Positions 7,631 to 15,527 are shown, counted from the stretch's first letter. The stretch is DNA of 32,092 nucleotides from an uncultured Eubacteriales bacterium (GCA_949288095.1 CASEIX010000030.1:1-32092); one strand, 5' to 3'. A program made the numbers and translations. Notes: a model not told the origin generated them from the sequence alone.

Positions 7631-8533
7631 TTATTGTAATTTAAATTTATTAACAATAGACGGATTATCTATCCAGTCTTCTTTCACCTTTACCCATGTT
7701 TTCAAATTAATTTTTACTCCAAAATTTTCTTCCATATCCATTCTTGCAGCTCTTCCTATCTTTTTTAACATCTCTCCATTTTTTCCTATGATAATTCCTT
7801 TATGAGATTCTCTTAAGCAATAAATTGTTGCTTCAATATCATATATTTCTTCTCCATTTTTATTTTTTCTTAATTTCATTTTTTCCACTTCTACATAAAT
7901 TCCATGTGGTACTTCATCTTGTAATAATTTTAAAGCTTTTTCTCTAATGGTTTCTTCTGCCAGTTGTCTCATCGTTTGATCTGTATATTCCTCTACATCA
8001 TAATATGCAGGTCCTTCTTTTAAATTCTTTTCAATTTCTTCCAAGATAGGTTCTCTATATTTTACATTTGTTGCAGATATTGGTATGACTGCTTCAAAAT
8101 CATATTCTTTGCTATACATATCAATTAGTTTTAATAAAGTTTCTCTTTTGACTAAATCAATTTTATTAATAATTAATATGGTTTTTCGTTTTGCTTCTTT
8201 TATTTTTTCTAAAATTAATCTATCGCCTTTTCCAATATCCTCGCTTGTTGCTTCTATTAAAAATAGTAAAACATCTGCATCTGGTATACTTGCAAAAGAA
8301 GTTTCATTCATTGTTTCATTTAATTTATGTTTTGGTTTATGAATTCCTGGAGTATCTGTAAAAATAATTTGTGAATTTGGTCTATTAACAATTCCTTTTA
8401 TTGCTGTTCTAGTGGTTTGAACTTTATTCGCAATTGCTGCTACTTTTTCTCCTACCAACAAATTTAAAAGTGTTGATTTTCCTACATTGGTTCTTCCTAT
8501 TAATGTTACAAATCCTGATTTAAATTCTGCCAT
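7631..8533 (-). CDS. era: GTPase Era
   Basis: A 300-residue protein of standard length. The GTPase domain has G1 GRTNVGKST (13-21), switch/G2 QTTRTAIKG, G3 DTPG (about 60-63) and G4 NKID (about 121-124). The C-terminal KH domain contains GIIIGKNGEMLKKIG, the GxxG RNA-binding loop. Era binds the 3' end of 16S rRNA and helps 30S maturation. It is the first gene of era-yqzL-recO. A ribosome site (AGGAAG) precedes the ATG at 8533. Confidence 0.97.
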   Translation of the reverse strand: MAEFKSGFVTLIGRTNVGKSTLLNLLVGEKVAAIANKVQTTRTAIKGIVNRPNSQIIFTDTPGIHKPKHKLNETMNETSFASIPDADVLLFLIEATSEDIGKGDRLILEKIKEAKRKTILIINKIDLVKRETLLKLIDMYSKEYDFEAVIPISATNVKYREPILEEIEKNLKEGPAYYDVEEYTDQTMRQLAEETIREKALKLLQDEVPHGIYVEVEKMKLRKNKNGEEIYDIEATIYCLRESHKGIIIGKNGEMLKKIGRAARMDMEENFGVKINLKTWVKVKEDWIDNPSIVNKFKLQ

Positions 8534-8567
8534 ATTTTCTTCCTCTTTCTTTTATAATTATAGATAT

Positions 8568-8573
8568 ATTATA
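8568..8573 (-). promoter_or_regulatory. Probable -10 box of the era operon
   Basis: TATAAT on the minus strand, 34 bases upstream of the era start. No good -35 box sits at the right distance (TACAAA with an 18-base spacer is the best), so the call is tentative. Confidence 0.3.
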
Positions 8574-8626
8574 CACTATTTTTTTGCTAAATTTGTAGAA
8601 ATTGTGAAATTTCTTTAATTTTTTTA

Positions 8627-8728
8627 GGGAGGTGTCAAATTGGACACTTTTTGTCCAAAAAGGACAGACCTTTTTTAATTTTAAGGTCTGTCCCTTTTGT
8701 TTCATTTTGAAACGATTTGACACGTCCC
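8627..8728. repeat. REP-like composite palindrome (copy A)
   Basis: Outer arms GGGAGGTGTCAAAT (8627-8640) and ATTTGACACGTCCC (8715-8728) pair with one mismatch. Inside are three hairpins: TGGACA/TGTCCA (8641-8656), a GGACAGACCTT/AAGGTCTGTCC stem (8662-8693), and GTTTC-ATTTT-GAAAC (8699-8713). The right half (8685-8737) is about 90 percent identical to 17440-17492. It sits directly against the stop codon of the GT4 gene (8737-8739). Confidence 0.75.
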
Positions 8729-8736
8729 CAATGTTC

Positions 8737-10032
8737 CTAAGCATAGGCTTGATGACGTTTTCTAAAGTTAAGTAAATTCGTGATTTCATTATCACCTTTA
8801 ATTGTCTTCTTCGTTTTCTTAGCTCTTTCTTGTTCAAGCTCTCTTTTTTGTTTTTCAGCCATTGATTGACAAATTGCTTTTTGATATGTGAAATGTGTAT
8901 CTTGAGCAATTTTGCTCCAATTATACTCGTTTCTAACTTTATTTTTCGCTTTTTTCGTTATATCTGCACATAGTTTATGATCATATAATAATTCTAGAAT
9001 AGAATCTGCTATTGAATTTGGATTTCCACAATATGCTTTCATTCCATTTTCTCTATGTTGTACGATTTCATTTAATCCACCTATATCTGATACCACTATT
9101 GGATTTTCTGATAGCATTGCCTCTAATGCTACAATTCCAAATGGCTCATATGTACTTGGGAATACAGCTATATCTGCTGCCTTATACATTTTTTGTACAT
9201 CTTTTCCACTCATATATCCAGCAAAATATACTTTATTAGAAATTCCTAGATGATTTACTTGTGCTTGTAATTCCTCTAGCATTCCACCTTTTCCACAAAT
9301 AACCAATTTTGAATCATGATATCCATTTAAGATTTTAGGCATTGCACTAATCAAATGTTGCACACCTTTTTCATAAACCAATCTTCCCATAAATAATATG
9401 ATTTTTTCATTATCCATTGCAAATCTTCTTCTAAATGTATAATCTCTTTCTATTCCATTAAATAAATTTAAATTCACACCATTTGGTACGACATTGATTT
9501 TTTCATAAGGTAATCCAAATAATCTTTGTAATTCATTTTTCATATAATTACTATTAACAATTACCTCTGAAGCTTCATATGTTAACATCCATTCTGTATC
9601 ATTAATATATCTTTGTGTTTCGTCATGAATCCCACTATTTCTTCCAGATTCTGTTGCATGTATTGTTGCAACAATTGGTATATTGTATGAATTTTTCAAT
9701 GTTTTTGCTGCATATGCTACTAACCAATCATGTGCATGAATCACATCAAAATTTCCTTGTTCTGCGATAATCTCATTTGCTTTTGCTATTAAATTAAAGT
9801 TTAATTGCATAATCCAATCTATAAAATTATTTGGATTTATCATGTAATTATCTACTCTATATACTTTTACACCTTTATCATCTTCAAAATATGGTGCATC
9901 TCCATCTTTATAGGTAACAACTGTTACATCATGACCATCTTTTATTAAAGTTCTTGATAAATCATATACAACCCTTGCAATTCCTCCTACTACTCTTGGT
10001 GGGTATTCCCATGTTAACATCAATATTTTCAT
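8737..10032 (-). CDS. GT4 family glycosyltransferase, glycogen synthase-like
   Basis: A 431-residue GT-B enzyme. The N-terminal domain has MKILMLTWEYPPRVVGGIAR, with the sugar-nucleotide glycine loop, and VIHAHDWL near 100. The C-terminal domain has FMGRLVYEKGV, VICGKGG, and the E-x7-E motif in EPFGIVALE. The WEYPP-VVGGIA start is typical of GT4 proteins annotated as alpha-glucan synthases, often found with GH57 branching enzymes and DUF4912 proteins. Both of those occur in this window at 28617-31338 but not adjacent. The substrate is therefore inferred. The tail (about 395-431) is Lys/Glu-rich. I chose the ATG at 10032 because a GGGAG site lies 8 bases upstream. It is a single-gene unit ended by palindrome A. 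Confidence 0.85.
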   Translation of the reverse strand: MKILMLTWEYPPRVVGGIARVVYDLSRTLIKDGHDVTVVTYKDGDAPYFEDDKGVKVYRVDNYMINPNNFIDWIMQLNFNLIAKANEIIAEQGNFDVIHAHDWLVAYAAKTLKNSYNIPIVATIHATESGRNSGIHDETQRYINDTEWMLTYEASEVIVNSNYMKNELQRLFGLPYEKINVVPNGVNLNLFNGIERDYTFRRRFAMDNEKIILFMGRLVYEKGVQHLISAMPKILNGYHDSKLVICGKGGMLEELQAQVNHLGISNKVYFAGYMSGKDVQKMYKAADIAVFPSTYEPFGIVALEAMLSENPIVVSDIGGLNEIVQHRENGMKAYCGNPNSIADSILELLYDHKLCADITKKAKNKVRNEYNWSKIAQDTHFTYQKAICQSMAEKQKRELEQERAKKTKKTIKGDNEITNLLNFRKRHQAYA

Positions 10033-10094
10033 TGATATACTCCCTTTCATTTTTGATTTTCTTTCGTTTATGACAAATTAACACATTTTAATAT

Positions 10095-10123
10095 ATTTTA
10101 TACAAATTTTTTCAAAATGTAAA
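10095..10123 (-). promoter_or_regulatory. Promoter of the GT4 gene
   Basis: On the minus strand: TTTACA (10123-10118), a 17-base spacer and TAAAAT (10100-10095). It lies about 60 bases upstream of the start codon. Confidence 0.5.
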
Positions 10124-10154
10124 TGCTTTTTTAGAAATATTTTGAATAATTTTT

Positions 10155-10343
10155 GGGACAATTGGGGACAATTGGGGACATTTCTTTTTGGACATTTTTA
10201 AATATGTATTATAGAAGATTATATATAGACTTATGAATGTTAAATAAGAAATGGAATAGGTTAAATTCATATGTCATATATTTTGTAATATGAAACTTAA
10301 TAAAAATGTCCAAAAAGAAATGTCCCCAATTGTCCCAAAAAAA
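10155..10343. repeat. REPIN-like element (copy C)
   Basis: Two inverted arms of about 36-40 bases are separated by about 100 bp. The left arm is 10155-10200 and the right arm 10301-10343. Both carry the core GGGACAATTGGGGACATTTC followed by a TTTTTGGACATTTTTA segment, and the match is essentially perfect. The left arm has one extra tandem copy of the 10-base unit GGGGACAATT. The core recurs, with one A-to-G change, at 20103 and 21107. The spacer (10201-10300) is A/T-rich and holds no gene. Confidence 0.8.
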
Positions 10344-10371
10344 GGAACCAAGTTTATAACTTGATTCCTTT
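10334..10371 (-). terminator. Terminator of rplU-rpmA
   Basis: On the minus strand, a stem AAAGGAATCAAG / CTTGGTTCCTTT (10371-10360 and 10352-10341, one mismatch) with a 7-base loop, followed by a run of U. The U-run shares bases with the right arm of palindrome C. It lies 10 bases after the rpmA stop. Confidence 0.75.
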
Positions 10372-10381
10372 CCCATATATT

Positions 10382-10642
10382 TTATGATTCTACTGGATAA
10401 ACACTAACTTGTTTTTTATCTCTACCTTTTCTTTCAAATTTAACTGTTCCATCTACTAATGCATATAAAGTATCGTCACTACCTTTACCTACATTTGTTC
10501 CTGGATGTACTTTAGTTCCTCTTTGTCTTACTAAGATATTTCCAGCTAGAACGAATTGACCATCAGCTCTTTTTACTCCAAGACGCTTTGATTCACTCTC
10601 TCTACCGTTATGGCTACTACCTTGACCTTTTTTATGAGCCAT
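10382..10642 (-). CDS. rpmA: 50S ribosomal protein L27
   Basis: An 86-residue protein starting [20 protein letters not shown], with the conserved core [23 protein letters not shown] (positions about 22-44, shown here only in part as [11 protein letters not shown]) and a C-terminal beta barrel. L27 lies at the peptidyl transferase centre, its N-terminus reaching the tRNA ends. Many Firmicutes make L27 with an N-terminal extension removed by the protease Prp. Here the protein starts directly in the mature form, and no prp gene lies between rplU and rpmA. An AAGGAG site precedes the ATG by 9 bases. Confidence 0.97.
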   Translation of the reverse strand: MAHKKGQGSSHNGRESESKRLGVKRADGQFVLAGNILVRQRGTKVHPGTNVGKGSDDTLYALVDGTVKFERKGRDKKQVSVYPVES

Positions 10643-10702
10643 GCTCTTTCACTCCTTTCGGTTCAGATTTTTTATATCTCATTTTGATTATTCTAAAAAT
10701 AA

Positions 10703-11089
10703 TTAAGCTTCTGCTTTTTCAGCAACTTTTTTTGTTTCAGCTTTTGCACTTGCTGCTTTTGTTTCTGTTTTCTTAGCAGCTGTTTTGATTGATGTAATTT
10801 CTACTTTTGTATATGGTTGTCTATGTCCTTGTTTTCTTCTATAATTCTTTTTCGCTTTCATTTTGAAAACAATGATTTTTTTACCTTTACCATGAGAAAC
10901 TACTTTTCCTTCTACTTTTACACCTTTCACATAAGGATTTCCAACTTGTACTTTTCCTTCATCTGAAACTAGGATTACTTTATCAAAAGTAACTTTTTTA
11001 CCTTCTTCTGCATCTAGTTTTTCGAAAAATACAACATCTCCTTCTGCTACTTTGTATTGTTTTCCACAGCTTTCAATTATTGCGTACAT
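10703..11089 (-). CDS. rplU: 50S ribosomal protein L21 with a C-terminal tail
   Basis: A 128-residue protein. Residues 1-103 are canonical L21 ([18 protein letters not shown] at the start, [20 protein letters not shown] at the end). Residues about 104-128 are an added Lys/Ala/Thr/Glu-rich tail, which many clostridial ribosomal proteins carry. L21 binds 23S rRNA domain VI and L20. It is the first gene of a two-gene operon with rpmA (60-bp gap) behind an L21-type leader. A GGGAGGTG site precedes the ATG. Confidence 0.96.
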   Translation of the reverse strand: MYAIIESCGKQYKVAEGDVVFFEKLDAEEGKKVTFDKVILVSDEGKVQVGNPYVKGVKVEGKVVSHGKGKKIIVFKMKAKKNYRRKQGHRQPYTKVEITSIKTAAKKTETKAASAKAETKKVAEKAEA

Positions 11090-11099
11090 CTAAAATGCA

Positions 11100-11189
11100 C
11101 CTCCCTTATTTGTATACTCGCTAATCCTTAAAAAAGGTAACTGTCTGCTTTTGTCAGTGTTTTGGTACCTTGACTAAGCGGATTACAGT
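11100..11189 (-). ncRNA. L21-type ribosomal protein leader
   Basis: On the minus strand, the leader carries inverted AACTGT and ACAGTT (the DNA arms AGGTAACTGT and ACAGTTACCT lie at 11194-11185 and 11144-11135). Between them are GTCA/TGAC pairing and the palindrome GGTACC. A run of six U follows the closing arm at about 11134-11130, giving an attenuator-like end. Position and sequence resemble the Firmicutes L21 leader (Rfam family), thought to be an autoregulatory site. A covariance-model search was not possible here. Confidence 0.65.
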
Positions 11190-11194
11190 TACCT

Positions 11195-11223
11195 ATTTTA
11201 CCATAAAATACTATTAGTGTCAA
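11195..11223 (-). promoter_or_regulatory. Promoter of rplU-rpmA
   Basis: On the minus strand: consensus TTGACA (11223-11218), a 17-base spacer and TAAAAT (11200-11195). It places the transcript start near 11188, just within the leader stem. Confidence 0.75.
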
Positions 11224-11234
11224 CTATTTTCAAA

Positions 11235-13169
11235 TTATTTTTTACTATCTATCTTTTCTAAAATCTCTTTTATAAATTCTTCTACTGATTTTGCTCCCAT
11301 ATCGCCTTCTTCTCTTGAACGAATAGATACGGTATTTCCTTCTACTTCTTTTTCACCAACAATCAACATATATGGAATCTTTTGCAATTGTGCTTCACGA
11401 ATTTTATATCCTGTTTTTTCATTTCTATCATCCACTTCTACACGAATACCTTTTTCTTGTAATGCTTCTTTTACTCTATACGCATATTCATGTTGATTAT
11501 CTGTGATTGGTAAGATTTTTACTTGTATAGGTGCAATCCATACAGGTAAATTTCCTTTCGTTTCTTCTAATAGGAAAGAAATAAATCTATCAGAAGTTCC
11601 TAAAATGGCTCTATGAATAACCACTGGTCTATGTGCTTTTCCATCTTCTCCTATATATTCTAATTCAAATCTTTCTGGTAAAGCGAAATCTAATTGACAA
11701 GTTGGAATTGTCACATCATGATTTAATGCTGTTCTAATTTGAATATCAATTTTAGGTCCATAGAAAGCGGCTTCTCCTTCTGCTTCATAGAAGTCAATAT
11801 TTAATTCTTTTAAGATTTCTCTTAACTGACTTTCTGCAGTTTCCCACATTTCATCATTATCAATATATTTTTCTTTATTGGCTTTATCTCTTAATGATAA
11901 TCTATATTTAAAGGCTGATTCTGGGAATCCAAAGTCTTTTTGGTAAACTTCTTTGATTAAATTTAGAACTCTTCCTACTTCTTCTTTGATTTGGTCTGGT
12001 CTAACAAATAGATGTGCATCATTTTGACACATTTGACGAACTCTTTCTAGTCCACAAACGCTTCCACTTGATTCATAACGAAAATCATGTGCTAATTCTC
12101 CTATACGAATTGGTAAATCTCTATAGGAATGCATTTGATGTTTATATATCAACATATGATGTGGACAGTTCATAGGTCTTAATACCATTTCCTCATTATC
12201 CATTTTCATAACAGGGAACATGTCTTCTTTGTAATGATCCCAGTGTCCACTAGTTTTATATAAATCCACATTGGCAAGTGATGGTGTATAAACATGGGCA
12301 TATCCTAAAGAAATTTCTTTATCTTGAATATATCTTTCTAGTATTCTTCTGATTGTTGCTCCATTTGGTAGATACATTGGAAGTCCTGATCCAACTAATT
12401 TATGTGTCATAAAGATGTCTAAATCTTTTCCGATTTTTCTATGGTCACGTTGTTTGGCTTCTTCTAAGAAATCTAGATATTCTTGTAGTTGACTAGCCTT
12501 TGGAAATGAAATGGCATAAATTCTTTGAAGCATTTTATTTTTTTCGCTTCCTCTCCAATAAGCACCTGAAGATGAAAGAATTTTAACTGCTTTTACTTTT
12601 CCTGTGCTAAGTAAATGAGGACCTGCACATAAATCTGTAAAATCACCTTGTTTATAGAAACTGATTTCTTCTCCCTCTGGTAATTCTTCTATCAATTCTA
12701 CTTTATATGGTTGGTCTTTCATAAGTTCTAGTGCTTCTTTTTTTGGTAATGAAAATCTTTCAATTTCTATATCTTCCTTGATAATTTTTTTCATTTCTTC
12801 TTCAATTTTTGCTTTATCTTCATCTGTAAATGGTGTTTCTACATCAAAATCATAATAGAAACCATTATCAATACTTGGTCCAATAGCAAATTTTACATCT
12901 GGGAATAATCTTTTTACAGCTTGTGCCATAATATGTGATGTTGTATGCCAATATGCTTTTTTCCCTTCTAAATCATCTTCTTGAAATGTATGTATTACCA
13001 AATTGCAATCTTCTTGTAATTCATATCTTAAGTCTTTTACTTCTCCATCTACTTCTCCACAAGTTGCATTTCTTGCTAATCCTTCACTAATTTTTTTTGC
13101 CACCTCCAAAATGCTAGTTCCTTTTTCCACCTCTATCTTAGAATTGTCTTTTAATGTAACTTTTAACAT
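11235..13169 (-). CDS. thrS: Threonyl-tRNA synthetase
   Basis: A 644-residue enzyme of full length. It has an N-terminal TGS domain (about 1-62), then the editing domain with HTTSH at 75-79 and CAGPH at 181-185 (the zinc-like HxxxH...CxxxH site that removes mischarged Ser). The class II core has Zn ligands Cys335 in MNCPHHM and His386 in NDAHLF, and motif 3 in HRAILGTSDRFI. The C-terminal anticodon-binding domain ends at 644. It charges tRNA-Thr in the cytoplasm. An AGGAGG site precedes the ATG. It lies 34 bp after the unrecognised gene and has no separate leader, so both should be under the T-box. Confidence 0.98.
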   Translation of the reverse strand: MLKVTLKDNSKIEVEKGTSILEVAKKISEGLARNATCGEVDGEVKDLRYELQEDCNLVIHTFQEDDLEGKKAYWHTTSHIMAQAVKRLFPDVKFAIGPSIDNGFYYDFDVETPFTDEDKAKIEEEMKKIIKEDIEIERFSLPKKEALELMKDQPYKVELIEELPEGEEISFYKQGDFTDLCAGPHLLSTGKVKAVKILSSSGAYWRGSEKNKMLQRIYAISFPKASQLQEYLDFLEEAKQRDHRKIGKDLDIFMTHKLVGSGLPMYLPNGATIRRILERYIQDKEISLGYAHVYTPSLANVDLYKTSGHWDHYKEDMFPVMKMDNEEMVLRPMNCPHHMLIYKHQMHSYRDLPIRIGELAHDFRYESSGSVCGLERVRQMCQNDAHLFVRPDQIKEEVGRVLNLIKEVYQKDFGFPESAFKYRLSLRDKANKEKYIDNDEMWETAESQLREILKELNIDFYEAEGEAAFYGPKIDIQIRTALNHDVTIPTCQLDFALPERFELEYIGEDGKAHRPVVIHRAILGTSDRFISFLLEETKGNLPVWIAPIQVKILPITDNQHEYAYRVKEALQEKGIRVEVDDRNEKTGYKIREAQLQKIPYMLIVGEKEVEGNTVSIRSREEGDMGAKSVEEFIKEILEKIDSKK

Positions 13170-13203
13170 AATAAAACCTCCTTTATTATTTATATATTAT
13201 TAT

Positions 13204-13989
13204 TTATCTTACTTCTGGCTCTAGTCCTATCCTCATCAATCTTTTTATTCCTTGCTGATACATAGGATTCCATTGTCTTTTAAGTATTTCCTGCTTCTCT
13301 TCTTCTGTCAAACCTTTTATATCCTTTTCTTCTATTTTTGTTCCTTTCCTTTGATTTAAATCTTCTATTTGCCAACTACCTCGTATATCATAATAACTTA
13401 CTCTTCCACCTTCTTTTATTGGCTTAGCATTTCGAGTTATTTTAATAATATGAGGATAATCTTGCAATCTTTCCTTGAAAAAATAAACTGTTTTGGAACC
13501 ATCCTGATTTCTTTTCAACATCTCGAGTTCTCTTTCTGTTTCAATTCCATTATTATCATACACACATCTTATACTTTTAAATAATCTATCTATTCCATGT
13601 CTTCTATGATCATATATACTTACTTTTTCTATCTTCCCTTCTTCTAAATGATTATATTGAATATCCTTTTTGGTTTCATGATTTCCTCTACCATCTTCTT
13701 GTAATAATGGTAATGAAACAAGTATATTTCCATTGTCTGTTACTTTAAAATGATGATCATTATCCACTAGCATTTCCATACGAGGAAGTATACATCTTGT
13801 ATATTCTATATCGCTTACATATGGCGTTTCAGGCGAGTACCAATGTATACAATATTTTTCAAGTTGATTTACAAGATCCTCCAATGTTCTTGGATTTCTT
13901 AATAAAGATAGACTGCAAAACTTTCTTTCTAATATCCTAAATATCATTCCTTCTGCTTCTCTTCTTCCAAAGCTATTATATAAAAACAT
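13204..13989 (-). CDS. Unrecognised protein between the T-box and thrS
   Basis: A 261-residue protein that I do not recognise. It has no signal peptide or membrane segment. The N-terminal part (about 1-60) is helical and basic. The middle (about 60-200) is mixed charged with His-rich stretches (VDNDHHFKV, YDHRRHGIDRL). The end is Lys/Glu-rich. The frame stays open upstream to 14061, but those codons lie inside the T-box antiterminator and terminator. I therefore start at the ATG at 13989, 9 bases after a GGGAG in the terminator's 3' arm. It should be induced by threonine tRNA starvation together with thrS. Whether it acts on threonine or tRNA is unknown. Confidence 0.6.
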   Translation of the reverse strand: MFLYNSFGRREAEGMIFRILERKFCSLSLLRNPRTLEDLVNQLEKYCIHWYSPETPYVSDIEYTRCILPRMEMLVDNDHHFKVTDNGNILVSLPLLQEDGRGNHETKKDIQYNHLEEGKIEKVSIYDHRRHGIDRLFKSIRCVYDNNGIETERELEMLKRNQDGSKTVYFFKERLQDYPHIIKITRNAKPIKEGGRVSYYDIRGSWQIEDLNQRKGTKIEEKDIKGLTEEEKQEILKRQWNPMYQQGIKRLMRIGLEPEVR

Positions 13990-14226
13990 AACAAAACACT
14001 CCCATGGATTTTTTATCCATAGGAGTGCATTATATATACACGGTTCCATCCTATTTTTCACTTAATTAAAAGATGATAACGTATCTTACACGTTTGGCTT
14101 ATTCACCAAAAACTTGAAGAGGTAGTTTTTCAAATATGTTTTTCTAGATTGGCTTTCAGCTAATAACCAATCCTCTCTTTAGATAACCTTTATTTTACTT
14201 TTTCTCTTACTTGTCTTTATCTTATG
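13990..14226 (-). ncRNA. T-box riboswitch, threonine-type
   Basis: The minus-strand leader shows a Stem I region with AGAGAG and an apical GGTT...AGC...AAGCC hairpin (about 14185-14147). The 3' side contains ACTACC near 14124, offering threonine codons ACU or ACC as specifier. The antiterminator pairs ATAGGA (14054-14049), bulge TGGAACC (14048-14042), GTG (14041-14039) with CACTCCTAT (14027-14019). The competing terminator pairs CACTCCTATGGAT (14027-14015) with ATCCATGGGAGTG (14009-13997), followed by TTTTGTT. Uncharged tRNA-Thr would stabilise the antiterminator and allow transcription into the unknown gene and thrS. Confidence 0.9.
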
Positions 14227-14232
14227 TTACTT

Positions 14233-14261
14233 ATTTTATAACTTTTTTTAAAAAAAGTCAA
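14233..14261 (-). promoter_or_regulatory. Promoter of the T-box / thrS operon
   Basis: On the minus strand: TTGACT (14261-14256), a 17-base spacer and TAAAAT (14238-14233). It is back to back with the tRNA-Thr promoter. Confidence 0.7.
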
Positions 14262-14269
14262 TAGAAATA

Positions 14270-14298
14270 TTTACTTTTGTTTTTTTCTATTGTATAAT
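14270..14298 (+). promoter_or_regulatory. Promoter of tRNA-Thr
   Basis: TTTACT (14270-14275), a 17-base spacer and consensus TATAAT (14293-14298). The transcript would start near 14305, about 80 bases before the tRNA. Two direct copies of TTTACATGACA follow at about 14308-14330. Confidence 0.5.
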
Positions 14299-14384
14299 CT
14301 ATTACGATTTACATGACACTTTACATGACATTCAAAAATATGATATGTAAGAAATGTTACTTTTTTATTTTAAATTTAATATTT

Positions 14385-14460
14385 GCTTCTATAGCTCAGT
14401 TGGTAGAGTGCAGCCTTGGTAAGGCTGAGGTCACGGGTTCAATTCCCGTTAGAAGCCCCA
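14385..14460 (+). tRNA. tRNA-Thr (anticodon GGT)
   Basis: A 76-base cloverleaf. The acceptor stem is GCTTCTA with TAGAAGC, the D arm is GCTC/GAGT (one G-U pair), and the anticodon stem is CAGCC/GGCTG around the loop TTGGTAA. GGT is at 14418-14420. The T arm is ACGGG-TTCAATT-CCCGT. The CCA end is encoded (14458-14460) and the discriminator base is C at 14457. It reads ACC and ACU codons. It faces away from the thrS operon. REP-like palindrome F starts six bases after its 3' end. Confidence 0.95.
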
Positions 14461-14465
14461 GAAAA

Positions 14466-14692
14466 GGGAAATTGAGGACGGACTCATTTTTCCCTTTTTC
14501 GAATTTAATTAGAATAAAAAATATAGAATATAAAAAATGAAACGATTTTGCGTATCTAAATTTGAAATTAAAAATTTAGCTTATACAAAATTGTGTAATG
14601 GTTTTATATTCTATATTTTTAATTATTTATAATATTGAAAAAAGGGAAAAATGAGTCCCTCCCCAATTTCCCGATTCGTTCTCAATTTCCCT
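14466..14692. repeat. REPIN-like element (copy F)
   Basis: The outer arms are 14466-14499 (starting GGGAAATTGAGGACGGACTC) and 14638-14672, which match as inverted repeats with about three mismatches. A second, inner pair, AAAAATATAGAATATAAAA (about 14517-14535) and its inverse at 14602-14620, matches over 19 bp. A small hairpin, CTAAATTT/AAATTTAG, lies at the centre. A further partial unit GGGAAATTGAG (minus strand) at about 14682-14692 abuts the sigH stop codon. The arms resemble the GGGACAATTGGGGAC family in layout. Confidence 0.75.
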
Positions 14693-15339
14693 TAAATTTC
14701 GTTTAACATATTTTTAATTGCTTTCTTTCGAATTCTTTGTATCGCATTATCTACTGATTTTACAGGGGAATCTAATTGTTTTGCTATTGTTACATAACTA
14801 TATCCCTTTACATATCCATCTAAAACTTGTTTTTCAAAATTACTTAAAGATTTTTCCATTGAACTTTCAATTTGTTCATAATATTCCTTTTTCATCACTG
14901 TTTCTAATGGATCTTCTACCGTTTTATTATCTAATGTATTAATCAATTCTATTCCATTTTCTTCTTCATTGTCATATGCTGAAGCATTTAATGATAAATA
15001 AGAGTTTAATGGCATATGCTTTTGTCTTGTTGAAGATTTTATCGCTGTTATTAATTGTCTTTCAATACACATATTTGCAAAGGATTTAAAACTATTGTTT
15101 TTATCCTTTTTAAACATTTTGATTGCTTTAAATAATCCTATTAGACCTTCTTGAACAATATCATCTCTTTCTGCCCCAACCATAAAGTATTTACTGACTT
15201 TTATGTTCACCAATTCTTTGTACTTATTCATTAAATATGATAAAGCTTGTTTATCGCCCTTTTGTACCTCTAATACAATTTGTTCATCTGTCATTTCATC
15301 AAATTTGTCCACAGAAAAAAATACATTTTCCTTTTGCAT
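14692..15339 (-). CDS. sigH: RNA polymerase sigma factor SigH (sporulation)
   Basis: A 215-residue sigma-70 family protein matching Spo0H in length and motifs. Region 2 has KYFMVGAERDDIVQEGLIGL and then FKAIKMFKKDK...SFKSFANMCI. It is followed by RQLITAIKSSTRQKHMPLNS. Region 4 at the C-terminus has FEKQVLDGYVKGYSYVTIAK and SVDNAIQRIRKKA, a helix-turn-helix for the -35 box. SigH directs early sporulation transcription (spo0A, spoIIA and others). It has its own promoter and GGAGGG ribosome site. Its 3' end meets palindrome F. Confidence 0.93.
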   Translation of the reverse strand: MQKENVFFSVDKFDEMTDEQIVLEVQKGDKQALSYLMNKYKELVNIKVSKYFMVGAERDDIVQEGLIGLFKAIKMFKKDKNNSFKSFANMCIERQLITAIKSSTRQKHMPLNSYLSLNASAYDNEEENGIELINTLDNKTVEDPLETVMKKEYYEQIESSMEKSLSNFEKQVLDGYVKGYSYVTIAKQLDSPVKSVDNAIQRIRKKAIKNMLNEI

Positions 15340-15374
15340 TCGTCAAAATCCCTCCAAAGTGTCACTTTATTAGT

Positions 15375-15402
15375 ATTATACCATTGAAATCGCTGTTGTC
15401 AA
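15375..15402 (-). promoter_or_regulatory. Promoter of sigH
   Basis: On the minus strand: consensus TTGACA (15402-15397), a 16-base spacer and consensus TATAAT (15380-15375), 35 bases before the start codon. Confidence 0.75.
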
Positions 15403-15437
15403 GGATTTATCAACTTAAATTTATAGGAATTTATATT

Positions 15438-15492
15438 AAAAAATTAGAAACATGACAACCTTATAAAAATTTTGCCATGTTTCTAATTTTTT
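15438..15492. terminator. Terminator after the unrecognised gene at 15528
   Basis: A perfect 17-bp inverted repeat, AAAAAATTAGAAACATG (15438-15454) with CATGTTTCTAATTTTTT (15476-15492), and a 21-base loop. U-runs occur on both strands. It would end transcription from the 15528-16355 gene before the sigH promoter. Confidence 0.7.
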
Positions 15493-15527
15493 CAATTTAG
15501 TTTTAACTTTTATTTTTTGTATCCCTT

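Noticed and set aside
8520..8909. Minus-strand 129-codon frame overlapping the era start and the GT4 end.
   Set aside because: It runs through palindrome A and the GT4 coding region in another frame. It has no ribosome site and its composition is Lys-rich noise.
10201..10300. Small RNA or gene between the arms of palindrome C.
   Set aside because: The 100-bp spacer is A/T-rich with weak inner pairing and no open frame or promoter.
13990..14061. Upstream extension of the unknown gene before 13989.
   Set aside because: Those codons are the T-box antiterminator and terminator stems, so they are RNA structure, not coding sequence.
14313..14540. Plus-strand 75-codon frame.
   Set aside because: It reads through the tRNA-Thr gene and palindrome F.
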